From positions 1-64,000 of the forward strand of contig PKUA01000006.1 in assembly GCA_002868905.1 (NCBI GenBank): DNA of 64,000 bases. The letters run 5' to 3'. The DNA comes from Desulfuromonas sp. GTDB taxonomy: Bacteria > Desulfobacterota > Desulfuromonadia > Desulfuromonadales > Geothermobacteraceae. Below the pieces are notes generated by a model. The model was not told the DNA's origin. It saw only the letters and a list, made by a program, of their open reading frames with translations, and ran no database searches. The translations under genes and the position numbers were made by a program. This document shows, one piece after another, positions 1 to 8,500 of this stretch. Positions within the stretch are counted from its first letter, which is position 1. Every line of letters starts with the position of its first letter.

Positions 1-2
1 AA

Positions 3-83
3 GAACATGGCGCCTGCACCATGTGTGGAGAATTCTGTGCATATAAAGTCATGAGTGAGGGTGAAGACAAGCAGGCCGGCTGA
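3..83 (+). CDS. ThiC/BzaF-family radical SAM synthase, C-terminal end only
   Basis: Only the last 26 codons lie in the window; they end in TGA at 81-83. They read EHGACTMCGEFCAYK and then a short polar tail. A Cys-rich C-terminal motif followed by a basic/hydrophobic tail is the [4Fe-4S] ligand region of ThiC (hydroxymethylpyrimidine phosphate synthase) and of its paralogue BzaF (5-hydroxybenzimidazole synthase, lower ligand of anaerobic B12). The spacing here is CX2CX3C, while classical ThiC has CX2CX4C, so which paralogue it is stays open. No terminator was seen before speD. Confidence 0.6.
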   Translation, partial: EHGACTMCGEFCAYKVMSEGEDKQAG

Positions 84-183
84 CAAACAACCTGTTTTCT
101 GTATGGCAGTACCTGGGAAATTATGCTTAAATTTATAGTCATCGCCAACATTGGCATACTACACGCCAGGAGAACCAACAACG

Positions 184-984
184 ATGGTGGCTAAACGAGT
201 TACGCGCAACGTTCGCCAGCGACGGCCCAAGAAAAAACTGCGGCTGCGTGGCTTCAACAACCTGACCAAGACTCTCTCGTTCAACATTTACGATGTCTGC
301 TATGCCAAGCGGCCCCAGGCACGCAAGGAATACCTGGCGTATATCGATGAAGAATACAACTCGGACCGTCTGATCAGGATACTATGTGAGGTGGCCGATA
401 CGATCGGCGCCAACATCCTCAATATTTCAGGGCAGGACTATGACCCGATGGGGGCGAGCGTCACCATCCTGATTGCCGAGGAGCCGGTGGAGCCGAAGAC
501 GGAGACCGCCCTGGCCCATCTCGACAAGAGCCATCTTTGCATCCATACCTACCCGGAGACCGACTCGCGCAGCGGGATTTCAACGTTCCGTGTTGATGTC
601 GACGTCTCGACCTGCGGCAAGATCAGCCCGTTGAAGGCACTGAATCACCTGATCGAGAGTTTCGAATCGGATATCGTGCTGGTCGATTACAAGGTGCGTG
701 GCTTCACCCGCGACGTCCGTGGCAACAAGCACTTCATCGACCACCGCATCCATTCGATCCAACAGTATGTAAATAAGCGGATTCTTGAGCAGTACAACTG
801 TGTCGATATCAACATCTACCAGGAGAACCTGTTCCATACCAAGATGCTGCTGAAAGATTTCAATCTCGACAACTATCTGTTCGCCATTAACGCCGACGAC
901 CTGCCGCTCGAGGAACAGATTCGCATTCGAGACGTTTTGGAGCAGGAGATGACGGAAATATTCTATTCGAAAAAGATCTATTAA
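184..984 (+). CDS. speD: S-adenosylmethionine decarboxylase proenzyme
   Basis: Decarboxylates S-adenosylmethionine to give the aminopropyl donor for spermidine synthesis. The 266-residue length matches the E. coli-type (class 1A) enzyme of about 264 residues. The self-cleavage site is visible as [13 protein letters not shown]: cleavage between Lys115 and Ser116 would turn Ser116 into the pyruvoyl cofactor. The ATG at 184 was chosen because AGGAGA lies at 169-174; an upstream in-frame TTG at 151 has no ribosome site. The N-terminus (about residues 4-22) is strongly basic. A SpeE-fold protein is encoded much further on (38074-38754), not next to this gene. Confidence 0.93.
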   Translation: MVAKRVTRNVRQRRPKKKLRLRGFNNLTKTLSFNIYDVCYAKRPQARKEYLAYIDEEYNSDRLIRILCEVADTIGANILNISGQDYDPMGASVTILIAEEPVEPKTETALAHLDKSHLCIHTYPETDSRSGISTFRVDVDVSTCGKISPLKALNHLIESFESDIVLVDYKVRGFTRDVRGNKHFIDHRIHSIQQYVNKRILEQYNCVDINIYQENLFHTKMLLKDFNLDNYLFAINADDLPLEEQIRIRDVLEQEMTEIFYSKKIY

Positions 985-1047
985 CGCCTGTCTGGGTGGA
1001 GATGGTTTCAATCATCTCCGGCACCCCGGTTCACCGAGGAGTTTTCC

Positions 1048-2277
1048 ATGCAAAACTTCATCCGCACTCTTTGCTCCATCAGCTTTTTCGTCCTGGCACT
1101 CACAGGATGCACCGCCATGACACCACTCGGCAACCCGGAAGCGCCCTACAACCCGCCACGCCAACCCGAGGTCGGCGACATTCTCCACCTGCCGACCGGC
1201 ACCTACCTCACCCGGGACCAGCTTGACATCCTTGTCACGGACAATCGGATCGTCTACGTCGGAGAAACCCATGACAACCTGTCATCACACCGTTGGCAGC
1301 TGGAAGTTCTCAGGGCACTCTCCGACGAATTCCCCGGCGAGATCGCCCTCGGCATGGAAATGTTCACTCCCGAGCAACAGGATGCGCTTCACCGCTGGAC
1401 AGCGGGGGAGTTGAACGAGAAGGAATTTCTCAAGAGTGCGGAGTGGCAAAAAGTCTGGCGCATGGACTTCGCCTACTATCGTGAATTGATGGAATTCGCT
1501 CGCGATCGAAACATCCCGGTGCTCGGCCTGAATGCCCCCAAGGAATTGGTCAAGGCGGTCGGAATGACCAAGCCGGAAGACCTTCCGGAAGAACAGCGAG
1601 ATAAACTCCCCGAGCTCGACCTCGATGACCCCTACCAGTCAGCCATGGTGGAAGCAATTTATGGCGGACATGAATCCGGGTCGGCCATGCTCGACGGCTT
1701 TCACCGGGTTCAGACCCTGTGGGATGAGAGTATGGCGGAAAACATTGTCAACTATCTGACATCTCCCGCCGGCGCCAACAAAAAACTTGTGGTCGTTGCC
1801 GGAGGCAATCATATCCGGAACGGTTTCGGCATACCGCGCCGGGTCTTTCGCCGTCTGCCGACCAGCTACCTCCTCGTCGGCACGCAGGAACTAAGCATAC
1901 CCGAAAACCGTCAGGACCGGGTCATGGACGTTCATGTCCCCCGCTTCCCGATGCCGGCCTACGATGTCATGATTTTCACCGAGTATGAAGACCTGCCGGA
2001 CAAGGTAAAACTCGGGGTCATGCTGGAGGAGAAGGATGGAATTGTAACCGTTATCAAAGTGATCCCGGGGTCGACAGCCGAAGATGCAGGCATCGAGGAC
2101 GGCGACCAGATCACAGCCATCGACGGAGAACCGGTCAAAGAGATGTTTGATCTGGTCTATGCGATTCAGCAAAAGACGGTGGGAGATTCGGCACGACTGA
2201 AAATCGTCAGGGCTGGTGAAACTTTTGACGAGACAGCGATTTTCAAACCACTGCCGGAAGGCGATCCGCACAAGTAG
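1048..2277 (+). CDS. ChaN-family lipoprotein with C-terminal PDZ domain
   Basis: The 409-residue product starts with a lipoprotein signal peptide and lipobox (LTGC, Cys21), so it is probably anchored to an envelope membrane. Residues about 65-290 are the ChaN / DUF399 haem-binding fold: VYVGETHDNLSSH near the start, a conserved EMFTPEQQ motif and GGNHIRNG toward the end. Residues about 320-405 form a PDZ domain (VIPGSTAEDAGIEDGDQITA). ChaN proteins are thought to bind haem and take part in iron handling; here the PDZ domain suggests recruitment to, or of, a protease or partner. A GAGGAG site lies just before the ATG. The gene converges on its downstream neighbour with 6 bases between stops. 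Confidence 0.82.
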   Translation: MQNFIRTLCSISFFVLALTGCTAMTPLGNPEAPYNPPRQPEVGDILHLPTGTYLTRDQLDILVTDNRIVYVGETHDNLSSHRWQLEVLRALSDEFPGEIALGMEMFTPEQQDALHRWTAGELNEKEFLKSAEWQKVWRMDFAYYRELMEFARDRNIPVLGLNAPKELVKAVGMTKPEDLPEEQRDKLPELDLDDPYQSAMVEAIYGGHESGSAMLDGFHRVQTLWDESMAENIVNYLTSPAGANKKLVVVAGGNHIRNGFGIPRRVFRRLPTSYLLVGTQELSIPENRQDRVMDVHVPRFPMPAYDVMIFTEYEDLPDKVKLGVMLEEKDGIVTVIKVIPGSTAEDAGIEDGDQITAIDGEPVKEMFDLVYAIQQKTVGDSARLKIVRAGETFDETAIFKPLPEGDPHK

Positions 2278-2283
2278 AGAACG

Positions 2284-4269
2284 TCATCTGCTGCGCTCCA
2301 ACCTCTCCAGCCGTTGCGCGGCGTTTTTGTCGAGTCGCTCCAGGGCAGCCTTCGCGTGGCGTAGTTCATTGACATCGCCCCTCTGTTTCGCGGTTGCTCC
2401 CAAGAGAAACCATGCTTCGCTGCTCTCCGGCAGATACTGAACGGCATGCCTGGCATTTTCCGTCGCGGCGGCAATGTCCCGAAGACGTACGGCGATCATT
2501 CCGAGCCCCAGGTAGGCCGTCCCGTTCTCTGGATCAAGCTCCAAAGCCTTCCTGAAAGAGCTCTCTGCATCAGTCAGGCTGTGCATGGAAAGATGAGTAT
2601 TGCCAAGTTGGACCAGGGCCGGAAGAAAGTTCGGGGAGATGTCGATGGCTTCCATGTAAGAATTCACGGCATACTCGGAATGTTTCAATCCCCTGTGGGC
2701 GTTCCCGAGTTGGTAAAAAAGCTTGGCTGAAAAAATATCCCGCTCTGCCGCCATGCTTACCAAATTGACAGTCTCCTCATATTTTTTCTGAGCGACATAA
2801 TTGTATGCAAGGTTAATGTACCCGGAAGGGTAATCCGGCTTTGACCTGACCAATCCTTCCAACACCACTTGCGCCTCCTCCAGCCGTCCCGCTTCATTGA
2901 GGCGTTTTCCATATGTCAGGGCCAAACCGGGATGGTCGGGTGCATGTCTGTAATTATCTGCATAAAATGCGAGATCGTTATTCCACACCACATTTCGCCG
3001 CCATGTCATTACCCCTAAAACGACACAAATCAGGACAATTGCAACGATTTGTAACTGCGGCCGATGTAACTTGCCGAGCATCGCCGGCACCAGAACGGCG
3101 AATCCGAACATGGAGAGGTAGAGCCTGTGTTCGAAAACCGGATCCAGGGGGATGAAGCTCGACTCCACCAACAACCCGAGGTAAAACCAGCCCACTCCAA
3201 ATAAAAACAGAGGAAATCTTTTTCGCCAGAGGAAGGCGATACCGAGCAACAAGGCATGCCCCGCCAGGGAAACCATGGTCTTGGCATTCCCCAACCCTTG
3301 TGCTATCGGAGTGTCATAAAACAACTGCTGCGGGAAGGGAATGAACAGCTGCTTGACATAATGCCAAACCACTGATGCCTCGGTCGCGAAATACTGAATC
3401 GGGGTCACATGCCCGCCCTGTTGCAAGGCAACTCTCTTCGCCCCCTGAGCCGGCGCATTCCAGTTGGAAAACCTGGAGAAATACAACCATAGCGGGGCCA
3501 TTGCAAAGGGCAGAACGGCGCACACCTGATCAGGAAGGGTCCGACGGCGGCCGGGAATCTCAGGGAGGAAAAACCGGTCCAGCAACAAAAGTGCGACCGG
3601 CAAAACCGCGGTATTTTCCTTGCTCAGAACAGCGAGGGCGCCGGCAGCCAGGGCAAGGGCGTAGAAAACCGTGGCGGCAGGATTGCTGAAACTGCCAGCT
3701 TGAACAGATCGCTCCTTCCAGAGGATGTACAAATAGCAGGCCAGGAAAAACCAAAAACCTGCAAGCGACGTCATCCTCTGGGTGATGTAAGTCACGGACT
3801 GGGTCTGCAGGGGATGAACGAGAAACAGCAGGCCGACAAAGGTCGGGAGCAGACGCTCCTGTCGGAAAATCCGCCTGGCGATTAAAAATACCAGGCCGGC
3901 GGTCAAGGCGTGAATAATGACATTGAAGATTCGGTAACCGACAACGTCCGGGCCGAACCACGAAAAATTGAGAGCGAACGTCAGGAAGGAGACACCCCGC
4001 CCGCCCCAAAGATGCCCCCAGGCAAGCGTGGGGTCCAGCGAACTTTTCAGTTTGAACAAAACCCGCTCGTCATCAAGATAGAGCGGACTGTCCAAAGCAT
4101 GGCCGTACAACAGAAAGGCACAGCCCAAAAAAAGGAGCCAGGAGACGAGGAGGGTCTTGGAACTGTCCGCCATCTTTAACTGGGCCAGACGTTCTGTTTT
4201 CAATTCTGGCCCTGAACCATTCTGCGACTGCTGATGTTGTTTATGTCCCCTGCTCTTGTTCTTTCCCAT
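2284..4269 (-). CDS. Polytopic membrane protein with C-terminal TPR repeats (GT-C / TMTC-like)
   Basis: The first 430 or so residues hold about ten hydrophobic segments, with an acidic YLDDE motif in the first extracytoplasmic loop, as in GT-C (PMT/TMTC-like) glycosyltransferases. Residues about 440-650 are five to six tetratricopeptide repeats. The fold suggests transfer of a sugar from a lipid-linked donor at the outer face of the membrane, but the acceptor is unknown. It is the last gene of a leftward run with DUF2304 and three GT2 enzymes, overlapping the DUF2304 gene by 29 bases. The N-terminus is basic (MGKNKSRGHK). Confidence 0.7.
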   Translation of the reverse strand: MGKNKSRGHKQHQQSQNGSGPELKTERLAQLKMADSSKTLLVSWLLFLGCAFLLYGHALDSPLYLDDERVLFKLKSSLDPTLAWGHLWGGRGVSFLTFALNFSWFGPDVVGYRIFNVIIHALTAGLVFLIARRIFRQERLLPTFVGLLFLVHPLQTQSVTYITQRMTSLAGFWFFLACYLYILWKERSVQAGSFSNPAATVFYALALAAGALAVLSKENTAVLPVALLLLDRFFLPEIPGRRRTLPDQVCAVLPFAMAPLWLYFSRFSNWNAPAQGAKRVALQQGGHVTPIQYFATEASVVWHYVKQLFIPFPQQLFYDTPIAQGLGNAKTMVSLAGHALLLGIAFLWRKRFPLFLFGVGWFYLGLLVESSFIPLDPVFEHRLYLSMFGFAVLVPAMLGKLHRPQLQIVAIVLICVVLGVMTWRRNVVWNNDLAFYADNYRHAPDHPGLALTYGKRLNEAGRLEEAQVVLEGLVRSKPDYPSGYINLAYNYVAQKKYEETVNLVSMAAERDIFSAKLFYQLGNAHRGLKHSEYAVNSYMEAIDISPNFLPALVQLGNTHLSMHSLTDAESSFRKALELDPENGTAYLGLGMIAVRLRDIAAATENARHAVQYLPESSEAWFLLGATAKQRGDVNELRHAKAALERLDKNAAQRLERLERSR

Positions 4270-4615
4270 CCTGTTTCAACACCTCAATTTCACGCTGCAA
4301 TAGTGCATTCTGCTGGGCAAGATTCTTGATCTGGTCGGTCATGCGAGACAGCTTCATGGAAAACTGGATGACAATCAGCAACAAAAACACCAGGGCACCC
4401 AGAAAGACGGTTGTTGTCGGCAAAACCGCCCCGACCAACCGGGTCAGTCCAAGCAACCATTCATAGCGGAGCACCAGGAAGAACATGGCGCAACTTGTCA
4501 GCAACCATAAGACAGAATATTCCTCCCGCAACCGTCGGGTTCGGACCATTTCAATCGTGACCCCGAAAACGATCGCACAGACAATGAGGGCAAAAGCCTG
4601 CTGATTGTCAGTCAT
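4241..4615 (-). CDS. DUF2304 family small membrane protein
   Basis: A 124-residue protein with three predicted transmembrane segments (about 8-25, 35-52 and 62-85) and a charged, coiled-coil-like C-terminus rich in Gln, Glu and Lys. This is the typical size and plan of DUF2304 proteins, usually found next to GT2 dolichyl-phosphate-mannose-synthase-like enzymes in polysaccharide or glycolipid clusters, as here. A role as membrane partner of the neighbouring GT2 is inference. It starts 9 bases after the stop of the upstream glycosyltransferase and overlaps the TPR gene downstream. Confidence 0.8.
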   Translation of the reverse strand: MTDNQQAFALIVCAIVFGVTIEMVRTRRLREEYSVLWLLTSCAMFFLVLRYEWLLGLTRLVGAVLPTTTVFLGALVFLLLIVIQFSMKLSRMTDQIKNLAQQNALLQREIEVLKQDGKEQEQGT

Positions 4616-4624
4616 GCCAACCTC

Positions 4625-5332
4625 CTAACGATACCTGTCCGAACGCAGCAGCGTCACCCCAATTGAGAGAAACATCTTAAAAACATAGTAAAGCGGCTTC
4701 AAACCCGAGTGCATACTCTGTCCCCCGTTATCCGCAAACATCCTGACCGATCTCTCGGCGATGCGGAACCCTGCCCGATGCAGCAAGATCAACAAGTCGG
4801 CGTCAGGGTAATCACAAGGGAAGGAATCACGGGTCAAATAGGATATCACTCTCGCGTTGCAGGCCTGAAAACCTGACGTGGTATCAGTCAACCGCTGCCC
4901 AACTAAAGCGGAGACCAGTTTGCGGAACAAAAGCATGCCGAGTTTACGCGCCAGGGATGGTCGGTAGGTGCTGGAAGAGTGAAATCGAGAACCGATCACG
5001 AAGTCGGCCTCGTCCTTGACGACCGGTTCGAGCAGATCCGCCATCGATGAAGGGTCGTGCTGTCCGTCACCGTCGATCTGGACCAGCAGGTCATATCCCT
5101 GGGCGTGGGCGTACTTATAGCCGGTCTGCAAAGCGACACCGTACCCCATGTTCCATGGATGAGACAGGACCGCCACGCCTAATTCGCGAGCCACCGAAGC
5201 GGTCGCATCTCGCGAACCGTCGTTAACCACCAACAGGTCGGCGTCAGGCATGGTCCGTCGTACGTCAGTGACAACCCTCGGCAGACTCTTCTCTTCGTTG
5301 AAGGCCGGAATGAGGATCAATAATCGCTTCAT
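4625..5332 (-). CDS. GT2 glycosyltransferase, polyprenyl-phosphate sugar synthase type
   Basis: A GT-A fold enzyme of 235 residues starting MKRLLILIPAFNEEKS. It has the nucleotide-sugar motif VVNDGSRD and the metal-binding region VQIDGDGQHDP. This resembles DPM1-like enzymes that move a sugar onto a polyprenyl phosphate, which would feed the GT-C-like protein downstream. The ATG at 5332 was chosen because it overlaps the upstream stop as ATGA (5329-5332), which indicates translational coupling, and because the family begins at this residue. A longer frame to 5389 lies inside the upstream gene. Confidence 0.86.
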   Translation of the reverse strand: MKRLLILIPAFNEEKSLPRVVTDVRRTMPDADLLVVNDGSRDATASVARELGVAVLSHPWNMGYGVALQTGYKYAHAQGYDLLVQIDGDGQHDPSSMADLLEPVVKDEADFVIGSRFHSSSTYRPSLARKLGMLLFRKLVSALVGQRLTDTTSGFQACNARVISYLTRDSFPCDYPDADLLILLHRAGFRIAERSVRMFADNGGQSMHSGLKPLYYVFKMFLSIGVTLLRSDRYR

Positions 5333-6087
5333 CGCCCTTCTTTCTGATTCCGCATACCGATAGTGACCAATCGGCGCCAGAGGTGCCACGCCAGACTCGC
5401 CCGCCAGCTGATCTGTTGTGCCGGATTGCGACGTCGATAACTGGCATTGGCGGTGTGACGCCGGTGTAAAAAAGTGATTTCATCGACAAAAACGACATCC
5501 CCTGCCGCTTCGGCCAGCAGTCCGAGCCACGAGTCGTGCATCGGGATCCCCTTGGGAAATGGCAGGGCCAGTTCCAGCAGAGGGCGCGTAATCGCCATGG
5601 CACAGCCCGTATAACAGTTACGGTAGATATTGCGCCACACCCCCCTGCGGGGAGGAAACCTTTCAAACAGCCTTTCGCGCAGCGACTCACCTGCCTCATC
5701 CACCAGGCCGGCATCGCTCATCATGGCAGCGATACTGTTCCGCCTGTCCCGCATGACCTCACGAATCCTGTCGAGCTTCTGCGGCAACCATATATCGTCC
5801 TGATCGCAGAGGACGATAATATCATGCTTTGCCGCCGCCAAGACATATTCAAAATTCGCTTTCGGATCAAAAAACCGCCGTGGCGGGATTACTCGTAATT
5901 GCGGCATAGAAAATTGCCGCAGCAGGTCAAGCGTCCCATCGGAGGAACCGTCATCCGAAACCACGATTTCATCCCCTGCACCGAGCTGTTCCAGTACCGA
6001 TTGGAGTTGCTCGGCGATGAAACGTTCGCCATTATGAGTCGCAAGACAGATAGAAACCGGAACCTTGTCAAGGAGCTGAGGGGCCAT
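5329..6087 (-). CDS. GT2 glycosyltransferase (rhamnosyltransferase-like)
   Basis: A 252-residue GT2 protein with VSICLATHNGERFI at the start, VVSDDGSSDGT as the nucleotide-binding region and LCDQDDIW as the DxD-type metal site. This signature is common in rhamnosyl- and related transferases that build O-antigen or capsule chains. It sits in a tightly packed leftward operon: its start overlaps the upstream stop as TAATG and its end overlaps the next start as ATGA. Donor and acceptor cannot be read from the sequence. Confidence 0.85.
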   Translation of the reverse strand: MAPQLLDKVPVSICLATHNGERFIAEQLQSVLEQLGAGDEIVVSDDGSSDGTLDLLRQFSMPQLRVIPPRRFFDPKANFEYVLAAAKHDIIVLCDQDDIWLPQKLDRIREVMRDRRNSIAAMMSDAGLVDEAGESLRERLFERFPPRRGVWRNIYRNCYTGCAMAITRPLLELALPFPKGIPMHDSWLGLLAEAAGDVVFVDEITFLHRRHTANASYRRRNPAQQISWRASLAWHLWRRLVTIGMRNQKEGR

Positions 6088-7175
6088 TAGTTCAGACGCT
6101 CCCTGTCAGAGGAGTCACCATTTGGAGAGGCTGCTACGTGAAGGTCGAGCAACTCGGCGAATGAGAGTCTGAACTGTTGGAGGAGTGTCGCCATCTCCCC
6201 GCTTGTGCGACGACGTTGAGAATGGAACCTTCGACGCTTTTTCAACATCCCCGGCACACCCCACAGAGCGTCAATGTTGGCCTTGATCAACGCCTTGATG
6301 ATCGGCCAGCATTGACCACTCTGGGCAAACTCACCGCCCGAACCGACCCCTTGACGTACAGCGACAATCTGCATCCACAATCGAACGATACTCCAAAACG
6401 GAAGCTGCAACAACATCGACCATGGAAAGTTTTTCAGGGCGACCCAGTAATGGTTCCGTTCAACCAGATAGAGCTTGAACGGGCTGAAGCTACCGCCGGT
6501 CACCGAATAATGATGCCGCACCACAGCATCCGTCGCAAGAACCGCATCCCAACCGGCCCAACGCCCGCGCAGACCGAGATCGGTGTCTTCGGCATAAGCG
6601 AAGAAGTCCTCGTCGAAAAAACCGATCTGTTCAAGCATCTGTCGTCGGTAGAGTGCGGCACACGGACTCGGGTAGAGGATCGGAATAACCCCGGAAAGTC
6701 CGAGGTCGTCAAAACGGCGATGGCGAAATGCTCCCCGGGACATTCCGTCACGGCAGACGCGACCACCGAGGGTATCGACCAGTTCCGGAGTTTCGTAAAC
6801 AACTGTCCGGCTTCCAACCATGCCCGCCTCAGGACAGGCATCGGCCGCAGCCACCAACTTCTCGAGCCAGTCCGCCTCGGCCCGGGTATCGTTATTCAAC
6901 GCGACGATATAGTCGCCGTGGGCCATTTCAAGCCCCCGATTGTTGGCGACCGAATAACCGAGATTCTTTGGCAACTCCAGCAGCCGCACCTCGGGATAAT
7001 CCCGGTTCAACGCGGCAATCGAACCATCCGTTGAACCGTTATCAACCACGATGAGTTCGAAATCCCTGAAAGTCTGCCGTCTCAGGCTCTCAAGGCACTC
7101 GGGTAGAACCCCCATCCCGTTCCAGTTCGGGATGATGATGCTGACGCGACATGAGTTCGGAAGGGAAGAGGTCAT
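6087..7175 (-). CDS. GT2 glycosyltransferase (WbbL-like)
   Basis: A 362-residue GT2 enzyme. Motifs are VSIIIPNWNGMGVLPECL, VVDNGSTDGS and ALNNDTRAEADWL, then a catalytic region FAYAEDTDLGLRGRWAGW typical of WbbL-type rhamnosyltransferases. The C-terminus has a hydrophobic stretch (about 265-290) and a basic region that may associate with the membrane. The ATG at 7175 is used; an in-frame TTG at 7190 would add five residues and neither has a strong ribosome site. It is the first gene of the surface-polysaccharide operon and lies 82 bases from the end of fba. Confidence 0.83.
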   Translation of the reverse strand: MTSSLPNSCRVSIIIPNWNGMGVLPECLESLRRQTFRDFELIVVDNGSTDGSIAALNRDYPEVRLLELPKNLGYSVANNRGLEMAHGDYIVALNNDTRAEADWLEKLVAAADACPEAGMVGSRTVVYETPELVDTLGGRVCRDGMSRGAFRHRRFDDLGLSGVIPILYPSPCAALYRRQMLEQIGFFDEDFFAYAEDTDLGLRGRWAGWDAVLATDAVVRHHYSVTGGSFSPFKLYLVERNHYWVALKNFPWSMLLQLPFWSIVRLWMQIVAVRQGVGSGGEFAQSGQCWPIIKALIKANIDALWGVPGMLKKRRRFHSQRRRTSGEMATLLQQFRLSFAELLDLHVAASPNGDSSDRERLN

Positions 7176-7257
7176 CGGAATGGTTGCCAAAGAATGAAAG
7201 GCTGCCTGGACGTCGACAGCCTTTCACAAATCAATTCACTCGGTAAAAGTATGTGGG

Positions 7258-8238
7258 TCAGGCGCGATTCGCGCTGCCAAGAACCGTCTGGTTTTTATGC
7301 TTGATCAAATCGACCAACTCTTTTCGAGCGGCACCGAGATATTTACGCGGATCGAATTCACCCGGGTTGTTGGCGAGGAATTCCCGCACCTTGGCAGTGA
7401 CCGCAAGACGTCCGTCGGAATCGATATTGATCTTGCACACGGCGCTGGCGGCCGCTCGTCGCAACTGCTCCTCCGGGACCCCGACGGCGCCCTCCATTTT
7501 CCCGCCGTACTGGTTGATGAGCTGCACATACGACTGCACCACGCTCGATGCGCCGTGTAGCACGATAGGAAAACCCTGAATCCGCTTCTCGACTTCGGCG
7601 AGGATATCGAACCGCAGGGGCGGCACCTCTTCGCCCGGTCCAAGCTTGAATTTGTAGGCGCCGTGGCTGGTGCCGATGGAGATGGCCAGAGAGTCGACGC
7701 CGGTCTTGCCGACGAAATCCTCGACCTCCTCCGGCTTGGTATAGGTCGACTGTTCAGCCTGGACTTCATCCTCGATACCTGCCAATACGCCAAGCTCCCC
7801 TTCCACCGTCACATCATGGGCATGAGCATATTCGACAACCTGCTTGGTCAGAGCGACGTTCTCTTCATACGGCAGGTGGGAACCGTCAATCATAACCGAG
7901 GAGAAACCGCTGTCGACACAGGACTTGCAGAGGTCGAAGCTGTCGCCATGATCGAGATGCAGACAGATCGGGATGTCCGAGCCCATCTCACGGGCCATCT
8001 GGACCGCACCCATCGCCATGAACCGGAGCATGGTCTGGTTGGCATAATCGCGCGCGCCCTTGCTGACCTGGATGATGACCGGGGATTTGGTCTCCGCACA
8101 GGCAACGATAATTGCCTGCAACTGCTCGAGGTTGTTGAAATTGTAGGCCGGTATGGCGTAACCGCCGACCATCGCTTTGGCAAACATCTCACGGCTGTTG
8201 GCCAGCCCGAGGTCCTTGTAGGAAACCGCATCTCCCAT
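7258..8238 (-). CDS. fba: Class II fructose-1,6-bisphosphate aldolase
   Basis: Zn-dependent aldolase that interconverts fructose-1,6-bisphosphate with DHAP and glyceraldehyde-3-phosphate, in the cytoplasm. The 326-residue protein has the metal/catalytic motif HLDHGDS, a second conserved region VEGELGVLAG and the phosphate-binding LHGASS. The ATG at 8238 has GGAGG a few bases upstream; a longer frame to 8307 has no such site. It is transcribed away from the gap gene, separated by about 260 bases that should hold both promoters. Confidence 0.94.
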   Translation of the reverse strand: MGDAVSYKDLGLANSREMFAKAMVGGYAIPAYNFNNLEQLQAIIVACAETKSPVIIQVSKGARDYANQTMLRFMAMGAVQMAREMGSDIPICLHLDHGDSFDLCKSCVDSGFSSVMIDGSHLPYEENVALTKQVVEYAHAHDVTVEGELGVLAGIEDEVQAEQSTYTKPEEVEDFVGKTGVDSLAISIGTSHGAYKFKLGPGEEVPPLRFDILAEVEKRIQGFPIVLHGASSVVQSYVQLINQYGGKMEGAVGVPEEQLRRAAASAVCKINIDSDGRLAVTAKVREFLANNPGEFDPRKYLGAARKELVDLIKHKNQTVLGSANRA

Positions 8239-8500
8239 GATTGTCGATCCTCCCTGTTGCAAAATGTTTGTGAGCAGACTGACACCGCAAATATTCGACA
8301 GTCCCAAGTGGCATTCAGATAAAAGCTATTAATACCAGTGTCACCCCTGCAAGTCCAGCCTTGAGACGTTTCACCGCCACCCAGCAGAATCCGTATGAAG
8401 GGGTTGCCTTGATTTAACCCTTGGTTTAGCATAGCGAGTCCCGCCGGCGGCGGGAGGCAAAATTGTCTGCAGGAGTCACTTCAACGCGGAAGGGAAGAAC

